Shown here in pieces: positions 1 to 8,667 of a stretch of DNA of 39,062 nt. Under the pieces are notes generated by a model that made no database searches, had not been told where the DNA came from, and was given only the letters and a program-made list of their open reading frames with translations. The DNA comes from an uncultured Verrucomicrobiota bacterium (GTDB lineage: Bacteria; Verrucomicrobiota; Verrucomicrobiia; Chthoniobacterales; JACTMZ01): NCBI GenBank assembly GCA_903953565.1, contig CAJBKE010000024.1, forward strand, positions 1 through 39,062, in the 5' to 3' direction. The first letter of the stretch is position 1. Each line of letters opens with the position of its first letter. Made by a program: the position numbers and the translations under genes.

Positions 1-1440
1 CACCACCCCCAACCAAACCTCGGTGAGGTTGAGACGGCCGGCTTCCCAGATGAGAAAGAGCGAAAAAAGAAAACCCCAGAGCAGTGCAACCTCGGGGTAA
101 AAACTTCCTTTGAGGTTGGAATTGTTGGAATCGGCGCGGACTACATCGCGGATGATGCCCCCGCCCGCTCCGGTCAGCGCAGCCAGCAACGGACCCCACA
201 GCCACAGCGGTTCGCATTGTTGCTCAACAGCCACAACAACGCCGATGACGGTGAAGGCGGAGAGGCCGACGGCATCGAAAAAGAGATAGATGTTGGAAGA
301 CAGTTGGACGCCTTGCACCGAATCGGGCGCCACGCCTCTTCTTCCGAGGTAGTCGGTCACCTTGTAAGCCAGAGCCCCGGCCAGAACCGTGGCGAGTATG
401 GCGTAGAGGTAGATTGGAGACGCGACCACGGCGAGCGGCGCGCGACCGGAAATAAGGTCGCGCAGGACCCCGCCGCCGACCGCGGGCAAACTCGCGAGAA
501 CAAAGGCGCCGAAGATGTCATAGTGTTCCCGGCGAGCGAGAAGGACGCCTGAAATGGCGAAAGCGATGGTGCCTACAATGTCGAAGAGGTTGAACCACGG
601 TCTCTGCACGGTGATGGCGAGCAGCACGGGCATGGCGTAGTGCCTGAGGATCATGTCGTATTCCCCCGAAGCTTTCAGCTGCTGCAATCCGCGGTTGAAG
701 GCCTCCACGTCCCGCGGCGTGGTGGATTTTTTGCTGAACATCACGTGGATGTCCGAGGCAAAGACGGGAATTTTATGCTGACTTATCTGTCGCTGCACGC
801 CGGCGCGCCAGGCCACGGCCGCGACAACCAAACGGTCGGCGATGAAGGCGTCGATCTCTCCCTTGAGCAGCCTCGAAAGGTTGGTGTTGTCCGTGTCGGC
901 GTAAAAGATGCGGCCGGCATTGGCCGGATCGAGGGCAAAAGCCTTCACGTCGGGACCGTAGAAAAATCCGCTGACCATACCGACCCGCATCCCGGAAGCG
1001 GACAGCGCGGCCAGAAGTTCCTTCACATTGGAGGCGGGCAACCGGTCTTGATCCGCGCGCCGCGTGACGAGCACATCCGTTTCGGTGCGGTAGGGATCGG
1101 AAAACCAGGCATACTCCTCCCGCTCCGCCGTCTTGTAGGCACCGGCGGCGATGTCCCGTTCCCCGCTCCTTATTTGCTGCTGGTGTTCCTTCCAGTCGAT
1201 CTGCTCGTAGGAAACGGTGTTCCCTGTTTCGGCGAGGATGTGCGTGACCATCTGGATATCGAGTCCCCTCAAGTCGCGCAGGGGTCCGCGGTTTTCCTCG
1301 AACTGGTAAGGATCCCAACGATACCAGCCACCGCGGAGCTCGCGTCCTTTTTCCTGCGCGCCTTGGGCGGTGGTCGACGCGATAGCGAGGACAAAGACAA
1401 CCAGAGAAAGAACGCACCTTATGCCGAATAAAGTTCGCAA
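1..1440 (-). CDS. Solute-binding protein (family 3) fused to a TRIC/UPF0126 channel domain, C-terminus cut by the window edge
   Basis: Reading the minus strand from about 1440 to 1 gives about 480 open codons that leave the window. Residues 1-27 form a signal peptide (hydrophobic stretch LSLVVFVLAIAS, then AQGA). Residues about 30-265 resemble the periplasmic amino-acid-binding domain of family 3 (GLDIQMVTHILAETG, then RDIAAGAYKT and SGFFYGPDV). From about residue 273 the protein becomes strongly hydrophobic and carries both hallmark glycine motifs of the UPF0126/TRIC cation channel family, GGGVLRD and GGGIIRD. A periplasmic sensor placed on a channel suggests a ligand-gated channel, but that is inference. 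No ATG lies near the signal peptide; the start is probably TTG at 1440 or TTG at 1479. Confidence 0.8.
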   Translation of the reverse strand, partial: MRTLFGIRCVLSLVVFVLAIASTTAQGAQEKGRELRGGWYRWDPYQFEENRGPLRDLRGLDIQMVTHILAETGNTVSYEQIDWKEHQQQIRSGERDIAAGAYKTAEREEYAWFSDPYRTETDVLVTRRADQDRLPASNVKELLAALSASGMRVGMVSGFFYGPDVKAFALDPANAGRIFYADTDNTNLSRLLKGEIDAFIADRLVVAAVAWRAGVQRQISQHKIPVFASDIHVMFSKKSTTPRDVEAFNRGLQQLKASGEYDMILRHYAMPVLLAITVQRPWFNLFDIVGTIAFAISGVLLARREHYDIFGAFVLASLPAVGGGVLRDLISGRAPLAVVASPIYLYAILATVLAGALAYKVTDYLGRRGVAPDSVQGVQLSSNIYLFFDAVGLSAFTVIGVVVAVEQQCEPLWLWGPLLAALTGAGGGIIRDVVRADSNNSNLKGSFYPEVALLWGFLFSLFLIWEAGRLNLTEVWLGVV

Positions 1441-1522
1441 AGCGGATATACCAAAGTCCGCAGGAAGCTTGGGCCGCAAGCCTTTCTTTTCGAGGAGCGC
1501 GGGGAAGGGTGGATGGCGCAAT

Positions 1523-1972
1523 CTAAACGGGCCCGCGCAGTTGCGGTGCGCGGTCGGGGTGCCAGGGATTGTGCGCGAAGTCAGAAATCTCGAGTGCTTC
1601 GGCCGATGAAACAGACATGACGACGATTTCTTCAATCACGAGACCTTCGTAACTCCGCGGGATCCCGCCAAGCAATTCCGCCGAACGGCGGAACAAGCGC
1701 GCAGCCGGACGAAGCCGCTTCCCGTGAATTCGATGACCGGGTTCGCGGTGATGGTGCTGCAAATGGACGAAGCCGCCGGCAAATTGGATCAGCGCTTTGT
1801 AGAAAACGTAGCGCTCGCCGTCCGACCCCAGCCAGATGTGTTCGAGAACGTCGTGCGCTTGGTAATACTCCTGCGCGTTGAAGAGACGGAAATACTCGAG
1901 GTAGCACGGATGGAATCCGCCGGCGGATTCCTTGGCCGCCATTCGTGCGGCGATCTCTTCGTGCTTGCCCAT
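1523..1972 (-). CDS. DUF309 family protein
   Basis: A 149-residue soluble protein with the signature of the DUF309 family: the pattern AHDVLEHIW, followed by a helix with YKALIQFAGGFVHLQH. The family is small and helical, with no established reaction; the conserved His and Glu residues suggest metal binding, which is inference. The stop codon lies about 80 bases before the start of the fusion protein that follows on the same strand, so the two may be co-transcribed. The start ATG faces the CysJ-like gene across a divergent gap of about 176 bases. Confidence 0.75.
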   Translation of the reverse strand: MGKHEEIAARMAAKESAGGFHPCYLEYFRLFNAQEYYQAHDVLEHIWLGSDGERYVFYKALIQFAGGFVHLQHHHREPGHRIHGKRLRPAARLFRRSAELLGGIPRSYEGLVIEEIVVMSVSSAEALEISDFAHNPWHPDRAPQLRGPV

Positions 1973-2148
1973 GGACTTTCGCGGTCAAGAAACCACAGGC
2001 GGATGAGGGCGGACAGTCGAAACGGCACCCTCGGACGCCGGGGTCTCGTGCGCTCGGCTATTTACAACTGGATATGCCGCGGCCCGACCTGCGCCCCGGG
2101 GCCGTTTGGGACGTGCAAAATGGTATCCTTGTCGGCATATTCGACCGA

Positions 2149-3282
2149 ATGTCCACGTCAGTTTCGACTTTCTCGCGGAAGAATCCTTTTCCGGCGCGCC
2201 TGACCAAGACCCGCTGTTTGACCGCGTCCGGTTCGGGCAAGGAGACGCTTCATTTCGAGGTGTCGCTGGCCGGTTCGGATCTGGTTTACGAAGTCGGTGA
2301 TTCGCTCGGCATTTTTCCGTCCAATAGCGCGGCGGAAGTCGATGCGGTGCTCGCCGCCACGGGCCTGGCCGGCGATGAACCGGTGGCCAGCGCGAACGCG
2401 ACTCTGCGTGAAGTGCTCACCCGCCAAGTCACGCTGCGCGAACCGTCGCGGCAACTCCTCGCCGCCATCCTCGAGAAATGCCCGGATGCCTCGGAGTTGT
2501 CCGAACTCATCGACCCGGAAGCCAAGTCGGTGATGGACGATTGGATCGACGGACGCGAGGTGGTCGACATTCTGCAGGCCTATCCGCAGGCCAAGTTCAC
2601 CGCCGAGGAGTTGGTCAAAGTCCTGCGCAAGCTCCAGCCGCGCCTCTATTCCATCGCCTCCTCGCCCAAAGCGCATCCCGAAGCCATCCACCTCACCGTG
2701 GCCATCGTGCGCTATGAATTGCACGGACGCGGACGCCAAGGCGTTTGCTCCACCTATCTGGCCGACCGCGTGAAGGATGCGACCATGCCGGTGTTCATCC
2801 ACTCGGCGAAACATTTCCGCCAACCCGAGGACACATCGGTGCCGGTCATCATGGTTGGTCCGGGCACGGGCATCGCGCCGTTCCGTGCGTTCCTGCAGGA
2901 GCGCGAAGTGCTCGGTGCGCCGGGCAAATCGTGGCTCTTTTTCGGTGACCGCAATCGTTCGACCGATTTCCTCTACGAGGACGAAATCAGCGCGTGGCGC
3001 GATAAAGGCGTGCTCCATCGCCTCGACACCGCCTTCTCCCGCGACCAAGCGGAGAAGGTCTACGTGCAACACCGCATGATGGAAAACGCCGCCGAATTGT
3101 GGAGCTGGCTCGAAGAGGGCGGATACTTCTATGTCTGCGGCGATGCCTCGCGCATGGCCAAGGATGTCGACGACGCGTTGCACCGCATCATTGAACAGGC
3201 CGGCGGCAAATCGAAAGAAGATGCGGCCGCTTACGTCGAGGAATTGAAAAAAACCAAACGCTACCGGAAGGACGTCTACTGA
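2149..3282 (+). CDS. CysJ-like sulfite reductase flavoprotein, FAD/NAD(P)H module without flavodoxin domain
   Basis: A 377-residue ferredoxin-NADP reductase type protein. The FAD-binding part has RLYSIASSP and GVCSTYLADR, the pyridine-nucleotide part has MVGPGTGIAPFRAFLQER and WLFFGDRN, and the C-terminus YVCGDASRMAKDVDDAL ... RYRKDVY closely follows the end of CysJ. The N-terminal flavodoxin domain of classical CysJ (about 600 residues) is absent, so electrons would have to pass to a separate partner. The open frame extends upstream to 1945, but homology starts after the ATG at 2149. The stop overlaps the start of mpl (TGATG), so the two genes are translationally coupled. The electron acceptor cannot be told from this window. 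Confidence 0.85.
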   Translation: MSTSVSTFSRKNPFPARLTKTRCLTASGSGKETLHFEVSLAGSDLVYEVGDSLGIFPSNSAAEVDAVLAATGLAGDEPVASANATLREVLTRQVTLREPSRQLLAAILEKCPDASELSELIDPEAKSVMDDWIDGREVVDILQAYPQAKFTAEELVKVLRKLQPRLYSIASSPKAHPEAIHLTVAIVRYELHGRGRQGVCSTYLADRVKDATMPVFIHSAKHFRQPEDTSVPVIMVGPGTGIAPFRAFLQEREVLGAPGKSWLFFGDRNRSTDFLYEDEISAWRDKGVLHRLDTAFSRDQAEKVYVQHRMMENAAELWSWLEEGGYFYVCGDASRMAKDVDDALHRIIEQAGGKSKEDAAAYVEELKKTKRYRKDVY

Positions 3283-4691
3283 TGAGCGCCGCCAAGCCTG
3301 AAACTTTGCGCAAGGTCCACTTCACCGGCGTCTGCGGCACGGCCATGGGCTCGCTCGCCGCTGCGCTGCGCGATCGCGGCGTCGAAGTCACCGGATCGGA
3401 TGACAATGTTTATCCGCCGATGTCCACCTTTCTCGAAGGCAAGGGGATCACGATCAGCAAAGGATTCCGTCCGGAGAACATCCCTGCCGATGCCGACTTC
3501 GTGGTCATCGGCAATGCCATGACCCGCGGAAATCCCGAGGTGGAATCCATCCTCAACCGCAAGCTGCTCTATTACTCGTTGCCGGAGGCGCTGAAAATTT
3601 TCTTCCTGCGCGGGCGCCACAACCTCGTGGTCACCGGCACGCACGGCAAAACCACGACCACATCGCTCCTCGCCTGGATTTTCGAATCGGCCGGCCTCGA
3701 GCCATCGTGGCTCATCGGCGGCATCCCGAACAATCTCGGACAAGGTTGCCGACTCGGGGATTCGAAATACTTCATCCTCGAAGGCGACGAATATGACACG
3801 GCATTCTTCGACAAGCGCAGCAAGTTCGTCCACTACCTGCCCGAGTTGCTCATCGTGAACAATATCGAGTTCGACCATGCGGATATCTTCCGCGACCTCG
3901 AGGACGTGATGACCAGCTTCCGCCGCCTCGTGCAGATCGTGCCCAGCGAAGGCATGGTTCTCCTTAACGGAGACGACCCGAACTGCCGCGCGCTGGCCGA
4001 GAAATGTCCCGCCCCCATGCTCGAGGTCGGTTTTTCTCCCAATGCCGGCAATCACATCGGCGACGTGCACTACGGACGCGAGATGTCGTCGTTCACTCTT
4101 TTCGGCCAACGTTTTGAAATCCGCATGATCGGCGAATTCAACGTGCGCAATGCGGCCATGGCGGTCTCGGCCGCGCATTTCTACAACGTGCCCTTCGAGG
4201 AGATCCGCAAGGCACTGCTGTCCTTCACCGGCATCCGCCGCCGCCAGGAAGTGCGCGGCGAGGCGGGAGGGGTCACGGTGATCGACGATTTCGGACACCA
4301 TCCCACGGCCATCGCGCAAACCCTCGAAGGCCTGCGGGTCAAATATCCCGTGGCGAAATTGTGGGCCGTCTTCGAACCGCGCTCCAACACCACGCGGCGG
4401 GCCGTATTTCAAGACGTTCTCCCCAAAGCTTTCGCCGGAGCCGATGGCGTGGTGCTCGCGCAAGTGGCGCGCATGGATCAGTTGCCGCCTGATCAGCGTC
4501 TCAATCCGGAGAAAGTCGTCTCGGACCTCAAAGCGGCAGGCAAGCAGGCCTTCTACGAACCCGACACCGCGACGATCATCAACCGCGTGTCCGGTCTCGC
4601 CGGCAAGGGTGATGTCATCGTCGTCTTCAGCAACGGCGGGTTCGACAACATCCACACGAAGTTGCTCGAGGCCCTCAAGGCAAAGAGCTGA
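3282..4691 (+). CDS. mpl: UDP-N-acetylmuramate:L-Ala-gamma-D-Glu-meso-DAP ligase (murein peptide recycling)
   Basis: A 469-residue Mur ligase. It has the N-terminal UDP-binding motif GVCGTAMGSLA, the ATP-binding loop VTGTHGKTTTTSLLAW near residue 115-130, the long Mpl-type stretch GDEYDTAFFDKRSKF and the C-terminal domain with DDFGHHPTAI and FEPRSNT. These features separate Mpl from MurC, which has a shorter P-loop region and other substrate residues. Mpl attaches recycled tripeptide to UDP-MurNAc in the cytoplasm, which implies a meso-DAP peptidoglycan and peptide recycling. It shares an overlapping start with the CysJ-like gene, although no functional link between them is known. Confidence 0.93.
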   Translation: MSAAKPETLRKVHFTGVCGTAMGSLAAALRDRGVEVTGSDDNVYPPMSTFLEGKGITISKGFRPENIPADADFVVIGNAMTRGNPEVESILNRKLLYYSLPEALKIFFLRGRHNLVVTGTHGKTTTTSLLAWIFESAGLEPSWLIGGIPNNLGQGCRLGDSKYFILEGDEYDTAFFDKRSKFVHYLPELLIVNNIEFDHADIFRDLEDVMTSFRRLVQIVPSEGMVLLNGDDPNCRALAEKCPAPMLEVGFSPNAGNHIGDVHYGREMSSFTLFGQRFEIRMIGEFNVRNAAMAVSAAHFYNVPFEEIRKALLSFTGIRRRQEVRGEAGGVTVIDDFGHHPTAIAQTLEGLRVKYPVAKLWAVFEPRSNTTRRAVFQDVLPKAFAGADGVVLAQVARMDQLPPDQRLNPEKVVSDLKAAGKQAFYEPDTATIINRVSGLAGKGDVIVVFSNGGFDNIHTKLLEALKAKS

Positions 4692-4697
4692 GAGGTG

Positions 4698-4760
4698 GAT
4701 CGCGCCGTCCCGGCGCGATAAGTGTTAAAGAAATCGCGATGTGGACATCGCGATCCACCG
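4698..4760. repeat. Nested palindrome between converging genes
   Basis: The gap between the converging mpl and metallophosphoesterase genes is almost fully palindromic. Outer arms GGTGGATCGCG and CGCGATCCACC are perfect inverted copies. Between them lie two smaller hairpins, TCGCGCC-GTCCC-GGCGCGA and ATCGCGATG-TGGA-CATCGCGAT. It lacks a long T-run, so it is a REP-like or cruciform element that could also act as a bidirectional terminator. Confidence 0.75.
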
Positions 4761-4761
4761 T

Positions 4762-5700
4762 TTATGCAGATCGCAAAATGTGCACGGTCATTTCCGGCGG
4801 ACAATTGAAACGCGCGGCGACGCCGCAGGATCCGGTGCCGGGCGAGGTGTAGCCGTGCAATCCTTGATGCGACCATGCGCCGACGAATTGAGCGGGCGGA
4901 CAACGCCCGTTGCGCACGATGGCCACTCCGCCGGGCAGGCAGATCTGTCCGCCGTGAGTGTGCCCGCTCAGCATGAAGTTGAAGCCGTAATGCCGCGTGT
5001 CTTCGAAGGTTTCCGGGCTGTGGGAAAGAAGGATCGAACAGGCCCCCTGTGGTATTCCGCGCCGCGCGGCTTCCAAATCGTGCGTGCGGTAAAAGTGCGG
5101 ATCGTCGATCCCGGCGAACCAGAGTTTTTCGCCGTGGCGTTCGACGGTGGTATTCTCGTTGAGCAGAACGCGCAGTCCGGCTTCCTCGAGGTGGGGAACG
5201 ATTTCGATGATGTCGTGGTTGCCGAGGATAGCGAGGGCGCCGGGTCCGAGGGCCGCGGCGACACGGGTGATGTCCGGCAGGCAATCGTGGAAGTATCCCG
5301 CCGGATGGTCGGCAAAGTCTCCCGTGATGACGGCGAGGTCGTGCGGGGTGCGCGCGAGGAGATTGACCAAACGGTCGGTTAATCCTTCCACGCAATCGAG
5401 ATGAAGATCGGAAAGATGGAGCAGACGGAATCCGTCGAAGGCCGCGGGCAGATTGGCCAGCGGTTGTTCGCGGACGACCGTGCGGATATCGAGGCAGTTG
5501 GCCCGTCCGCGCGCGGCGAGGCCGGTGAAGCGGAACAATGTGTCGATCATCCGGTCGACCGGCACGACGCGCTCGACAACGAGGGGACCTTCTCCTTGGT
5601 GGACCAGCCGGGCACGCAGGTTGGACTGACGCTGCAGGCGCTGGCGAAGGAGAGATGGACCGAGGCGCGCGGCGAGAGGGCGGAAGTCGGAATCGTGCAT
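4762..5700 (-). CDS. Calcineurin-like metallophosphoesterase (YaeI type)
   Basis: A 312-residue protein with the full binuclear-metal motif set: LLHLSDLHLD near residue 93, VITGDFADH, ILGNHD, a histidine in LLSHSP and the closing SGHTHGGQ near residue 245. The arrangement fits the YaeI-like branch, whose members act on phosphodiester or lipid substrates at the membrane. The N-terminal 80 residues before the first motif are basic and resemble the extension of that branch. No signal peptide is obvious. The ATG at 5700 abuts a palindromic repeat and has no visible ribosome-binding site; ATG at 5553 is an alternative start. The substrate is unknown. Confidence 0.85.
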   Translation of the reverse strand: MHDSDFRPLAARLGPSLLRQRLQRQSNLRARLVHQGEGPLVVERVVPVDRMIDTLFRFTGLAARGRANCLDIRTVVREQPLANLPAAFDGFRLLHLSDLHLDCVEGLTDRLVNLLARTPHDLAVITGDFADHPAGYFHDCLPDITRVAAALGPGALAILGNHDIIEIVPHLEEAGLRVLLNENTTVERHGEKLWFAGIDDPHFYRTHDLEAARRGIPQGACSILLSHSPETFEDTRHYGFNFMLSGHTHGGQICLPGGVAIVRNGRCPPAQFVGAWSHQGLHGYTSPGTGSCGVAARFNCPPEMTVHILRSA

Positions 5701-5703
5701 GTT

Positions 5704-5805
5704 TTGTAGCGGCGGTCAGCCGAGGCTTGGCGAGACAGGCGAAGCCAATGACCGTCGGAGCATGAAAAAAGCAAAGGCACCGACGGTCATAGACCGCCGC
5801 TACAA
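5704..5805. repeat. REP-like double palindrome (TTGTAGCGGCGGTC arms)
   Basis: Perfect 14-base outer arms TTGTAGCGGCGGTC (5704-5717) and GACCGCCGCTACAA (5792-5805) enclose inner arms TGACCGTCGG and CCGACGGTCA. The middle contains a third imperfect hairpin and an A-rich stretch. The element fills the gap between hisI and the metallophosphoesterase, and its TAG is the stop codon of hisI on the minus strand. Confidence 0.85.
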
Positions 5806-6201
5806 TTTGGGGGTGGAGTAGACCTTTCCAGCGTCAAAAGTCGGCGATTCTTCCACGGCGACTGGCCGGCCTTCCATGTTATAGCGTTGGAAGAAGCAAC
5901 TTTCGTAGCCGGTGTGGCAGGCACCGGTGGTCTGCTTCACTTCGAAGAGCAGGCAATCTTTGTCGCAGTCGGCATACCAGCGGACGACATCTTGGGTGTG
6001 TCCGCTCGATTCGCCTTTGAACCAGAGTTTTTTCCGCGAGCGGCTCCAATAATGCATCTTGCCGGTCGCGAGCGTTTTTTCGAGCGACTCACGGTTCATC
6101 CACGCCATCATAAGCACGCGGCCACGCGGAGGCTGCGTGTCGGACGCCTCCTGCACAATAACGGGGATGAGTCCGTCGGCGTTGAATTTGAAGTCGGTCA
6201 T
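5800..6201 (-). CDS. hisI: Phosphoribosyl-AMP cyclohydrolase
   Basis: A 133-residue protein catalysing the third step of histidine biosynthesis, opening the adenine ring of phosphoribosyl-AMP. It has the family order: [12 protein letters not shown], then [20 protein letters not shown], the metal-binding [21 protein letters not shown] with its two conserved cysteines, and SCFFQRYN. Only the HisI domain is present, not the HisIE fusion. The open frame continues upstream to 6240, but the ATG at 6201 (MTDFKF) gives the normal length. Its TAG stop belongs to the palindromic repeat that follows. No other his genes are in the window. Confidence 0.93.
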   Translation of the reverse strand: MTDFKFNADGLIPVIVQEASDTQPPRGRVLMMAWMNRESLEKTLATGKMHYWSRSRKKLWFKGESSGHTQDVVRWYADCDKDCLLFEVKQTTGACHTGYESCFFQRYNMEGRPVAVEESPTFDAGKVYSTPKL

Positions 6202-6250
6202 GCGGGGATCAATGTCGCGGGAGTGAGCGGGGGCGGGCAAGCGGTATTTG

Positions 6251-6293
6251 GTAGGGCGCGGCGTCCTCGACGCGCCGGGAGCGGCACCGCTAC
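6251..6293. repeat. REP-like palindrome at the end of birA
   Basis: Read on the minus strand the element starts TGTAGCGGTGCCGCTCCC and ends in CCTACC, with a GGCGCG...CGCGCC stem inside. It has the same TGTAGCGG head as the element at 5704-5805. The TAG in that head is the stop codon of birA at 6290-6292. Confidence 0.7.
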
Positions 6294-7033
6294 AGGACTT
6301 CCCGCATCAGCTGCACGTGGGGCGCAGAGTGGCTGACGGGATGGCCGTCGACCTGCAAAAGAAGGTCCCCGCGGGAATCGATGCCGAGGAAGGGTCCGCG
6401 GATGACCTCGTTGGCGATGTGCAACTCGACTTGGCGGGTTCCGCCCCAATGGCGGTTGATGTCGTCGGCCAAGGAGGCGAAACCCTCTTCGGCCACGCGC
6501 CCATGCAGGATGCGCAGGGCGATGAGCAGTTCCTCGTAGATGTCGTCGATGGGTGGTGCGATGGGCAATTCGCCGGCCAGGGACGTGGCGATGGCCTCCA
6601 GTTCCGGATCCGCAGCGGCCGGATTGTTGGTCACATTGAGTCCGAGTCCGACAACAACGCGATCGGCCGCGAATTTTTCCATGAGGATGCCGCAGATTTT
6701 TTTCGGTCCGACGAGGACATCATTGGGCCAGCGGAGGCGCGCTTCGGAAAGTCCGAGTCCGCGCAGGGTGGAAACCACGGCGAGTCCGGCGGCGAGAGGA
6801 AAGGCGGGCCATCCTCGGTCCGGCGGATCGAGCGGCAAGACAATCGAAATCCATAGACCGCCTTCGTCCGACGACCAGTGGCGTCCGTGGCGTCCGCGCG
6901 CGGCATTCTGCGTGTGCGCGCGCACGGCGTGCCACGGCGGTAGGTCGCGCGCGTAGTCGTTGGTCGAGCCGAGTGCATCGACTTCATGCAGCGTCCAGCC
7001 GCGCCATTCGCGAATGCGGGCGACGGTTTCCAT
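6290..7033 (-). CDS. birA: Biotin-[carboxyl carrier] protein ligase, catalytic form without DNA-binding domain
   Basis: A 247-residue biotin ligase that activates biotin with ATP and transfers it to the lysine of a carrier protein. Seen are STNDYAR, the nucleotide/biotin loop [19 protein letters not shown] and KKICGILME. The N-terminal winged helix of E. coli BirA is missing, so it should not act as a repressor. It starts three bases after the stop of the decarboxylase beta-subunit gene, placing the enzyme in the same transcript as its likely substrate, the biotin carrier at 8668-9054. The end is set by the TAG of a palindromic repeat. Confidence 0.92.
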   Translation of the reverse strand: METVARIREWRGWTLHEVDALGSTNDYARDLPPWHAVRAHTQNAARGRHGRHWSSDEGGLWISIVLPLDPPDRGWPAFPLAAGLAVVSTLRGLGLSEARLRWPNDVLVGPKKICGILMEKFAADRVVVGLGLNVTNNPAAADPELEAIATSLAGELPIAPPIDDIYEELLIALRILHGRVAEEGFASLADDINRHWGGTRQVELHIANEVIRGPFLGIDSRGDLLLQVDGHPVSHSAPHVQLMREVL

Positions 7034-8263
7034 CTAGTGGCGGAGTGTGGCGATGTAGAAGCCCGCGAGGACCGCGGTGCCGATGACGCCGGCGACATTC
7101 GGGCCCATGGCATGCATGAGGAGAAAATTGGAAGGATCGGCTTTTTGTCCTTCGACCTGCGAGACGCGCGCGGCCATGGGGACGGCGCTGACCCCGGCCG
7201 AGCCGATGAGCGGATTGATCGGGTTGTGGCGGGAGAAAAGATTGAGCAGCTTGGCCGCGAGGACGCCGCCGGCGGTGCCCAGTCCGAAGGCGACGATGCC
7301 GAGGCCGATAATGAGGAGTGTTTGCGGGCGGAGGAAACTTTCCCCGGCCATGGTGATGCCGACGCTGGTGCCGAGGAAAATGGTCACGACATTGATGATC
7401 TCATTCTGCGAGGCTTTGAGCAGGCGTTCGGTCACGCCGCATTCGCGCAGGAAATTTCCCAGCATGAGCATGCCGATCAGCGGGGCGGCTGCGGGGACGA
7501 GAAGAATGACGGTGATGGTGACGAGGAGGGCAAAGACGAGTTTTTCCAGCCGCGAAACCTGGCGGAGGGATTGCATGCGGATCTTGCGCTCCTTCATCGT
7601 GGTCAGCGCGCGCATGATAGGCGGCTGGATGAGCGGGACGAGAGCCATGTAGGTGTAGGCCGCCACGGCCACGGCGCCGAGGAGTTCGGGGGCGAGCTTG
7701 GAGGTGAGGAAGATGGCAGTGGGTCCATCCGCCCCGCCGATGATGCCGATGGAGGCGGATTGTTGCGCGTTGAAGCCGAGCAGTCCGGCTCCGAGGAATG
7801 TGGCGAGCACGCCGAGCTGCGCGGCGGCGCCGAGGAGAAGGGTTCGGGGATTGGCGATGAGCGGACCGAAGTCGGTCAGCGCGCCGATGCCGAGAAAGAT
7901 GAGCGGAGGGAAGATCTCGAGTTTGATGCCCTGGGAAAGAAAGTCATAAAGTCCTCCGGTGATGTGGTCGATGCGGAAGCCGCCGGTGTCGAGCGCGGTG
8001 CCGTGCACGGTGAGGACCCCGGTCTCGACCATGCCGTCGGCCAGCACCCGGCTGGTGATCATTCCTTCGGTCGGAAGATTGGCGAGGAGTGCGCCGAAGG
8101 CGATGGGCACGAGGAGGAGTGGTTCGAATTTTTTGTGCACGCCGAGGTAGAGGAGAACGGCGCACACGCCCCACATGACGGCCATTTGCCAGGTCACCGA
8201 GGAAAATGCGGTGAGTTGGAAGAACGCGGCGAAGTCGCGGAAGATGTCGACGAGCAGGTTCAC
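7034..8263 (-). CDS. Na+-translocating decarboxylase beta subunit (OadB/MmdB type)
   Basis: A polytopic membrane protein of about 409 residues that decarboxylates carboxybiotin and pumps sodium ions outward. It has the family motifs [20 protein letters not shown] (with the essential Asp), [18 protein letters not shown] and [17 protein letters not shown] near the C-terminus. The start is most likely GTG at 8263, because it overlaps the stop of the upstream gamma-like gene as GTGA; a longer frame reaching 8311 would run inside that gene. The neighbouring epimerase and carboxyltransferase point to methylmalonyl-CoA as substrate. Confidence 0.92.
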   Translation of the reverse strand: MNLLVDIFRDFAAFFQLTAFSSVTWQMAVMWGVCAVLLYLGVHKKFEPLLLVPIAFGALLANLPTEGMITSRVLADGMVETGVLTVHGTALDTGGFRIDHITGGLYDFLSQGIKLEIFPPLIFLGIGALTDFGPLIANPRTLLLGAAAQLGVLATFLGAGLLGFNAQQSASIGIIGGADGPTAIFLTSKLAPELLGAVAVAAYTYMALVPLIQPPIMRALTTMKERKIRMQSLRQVSRLEKLVFALLVTITVILLVPAAAPLIGMLMLGNFLRECGVTERLLKASQNEIINVVTIFLGTSVGITMAGESFLRPQTLLIIGLGIVAFGLGTAGGVLAAKLLNLFSRHNPINPLIGSAGVSAVPMAARVSQVEGQKADPSNFLLMHAMGPNVAGVIGTAVLAGFYIATLRH

Positions 8264-8664
8264 CGGACGTTGTGCGAGGCGTAGATGGTGCGGCGTCCCT
8301 CCGCACTCCACGCAAGATTCTGCCGCGGATCGGCGACCTTCACGCCGCGGATGACGAAACGGCTGTCACCCAAAGCGGCGGTCACAGCACCGGCGATGGC
8401 GGCGAGGACGGCGGACGGAATTTCCTCTTCGGACGCGGCCGGCGTGGGAGCTTCGGCGGGCCGTAGGGTCGGCGCGGCGGCAGACGCCGGAACGCGGCGT
8501 GCGTCGAGGGTGGCGAAGATGCGTCCGATCAAGCCCACGAGGAATGCGAGCGAGCCCAGAGTGAAGATGACGACGAGGAAGCCGGTGAGTTGGTATTGCA
8601 GGCTTTCGGCCAGCGTCGGGTAGTCCGGCAGGTTGAGGGCGAGGATCGCGGGGAGGATGGTCAT
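8260..8664 (-). CDS. Decarboxylase gamma-like subunit (OadG/MmdD type)
   Basis: A 134-residue protein with one N-terminal membrane segment ([20 protein letters not shown], residues about 27-48), a flexible Ala/Pro-rich linker and a small cytoplasmic tail with FVIRGVKV. This layout and its place between the carrier and the beta subunit fit the small assembly subunit of Na+-pumping decarboxylases, which anchors the carboxyltransferase to the membrane part. Sequence identity in this family is low, so position weighs heavily in the call. Its stop overlaps the GTG start of the beta subunit. Confidence 0.78.
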   Translation of the reverse strand: MTILPAILALNLPDYPTLAESLQYQLTGFLVVIFTLGSLAFLVGLIGRIFATLDARRVPASAAAPTLRPAEAPTPAASEEEIPSAVLAAIAGAVTAALGDSRFVIRGVKVADPRQNLAWSAEGRRTIYASHNVR

Positions 8665-8667
8665 CGC

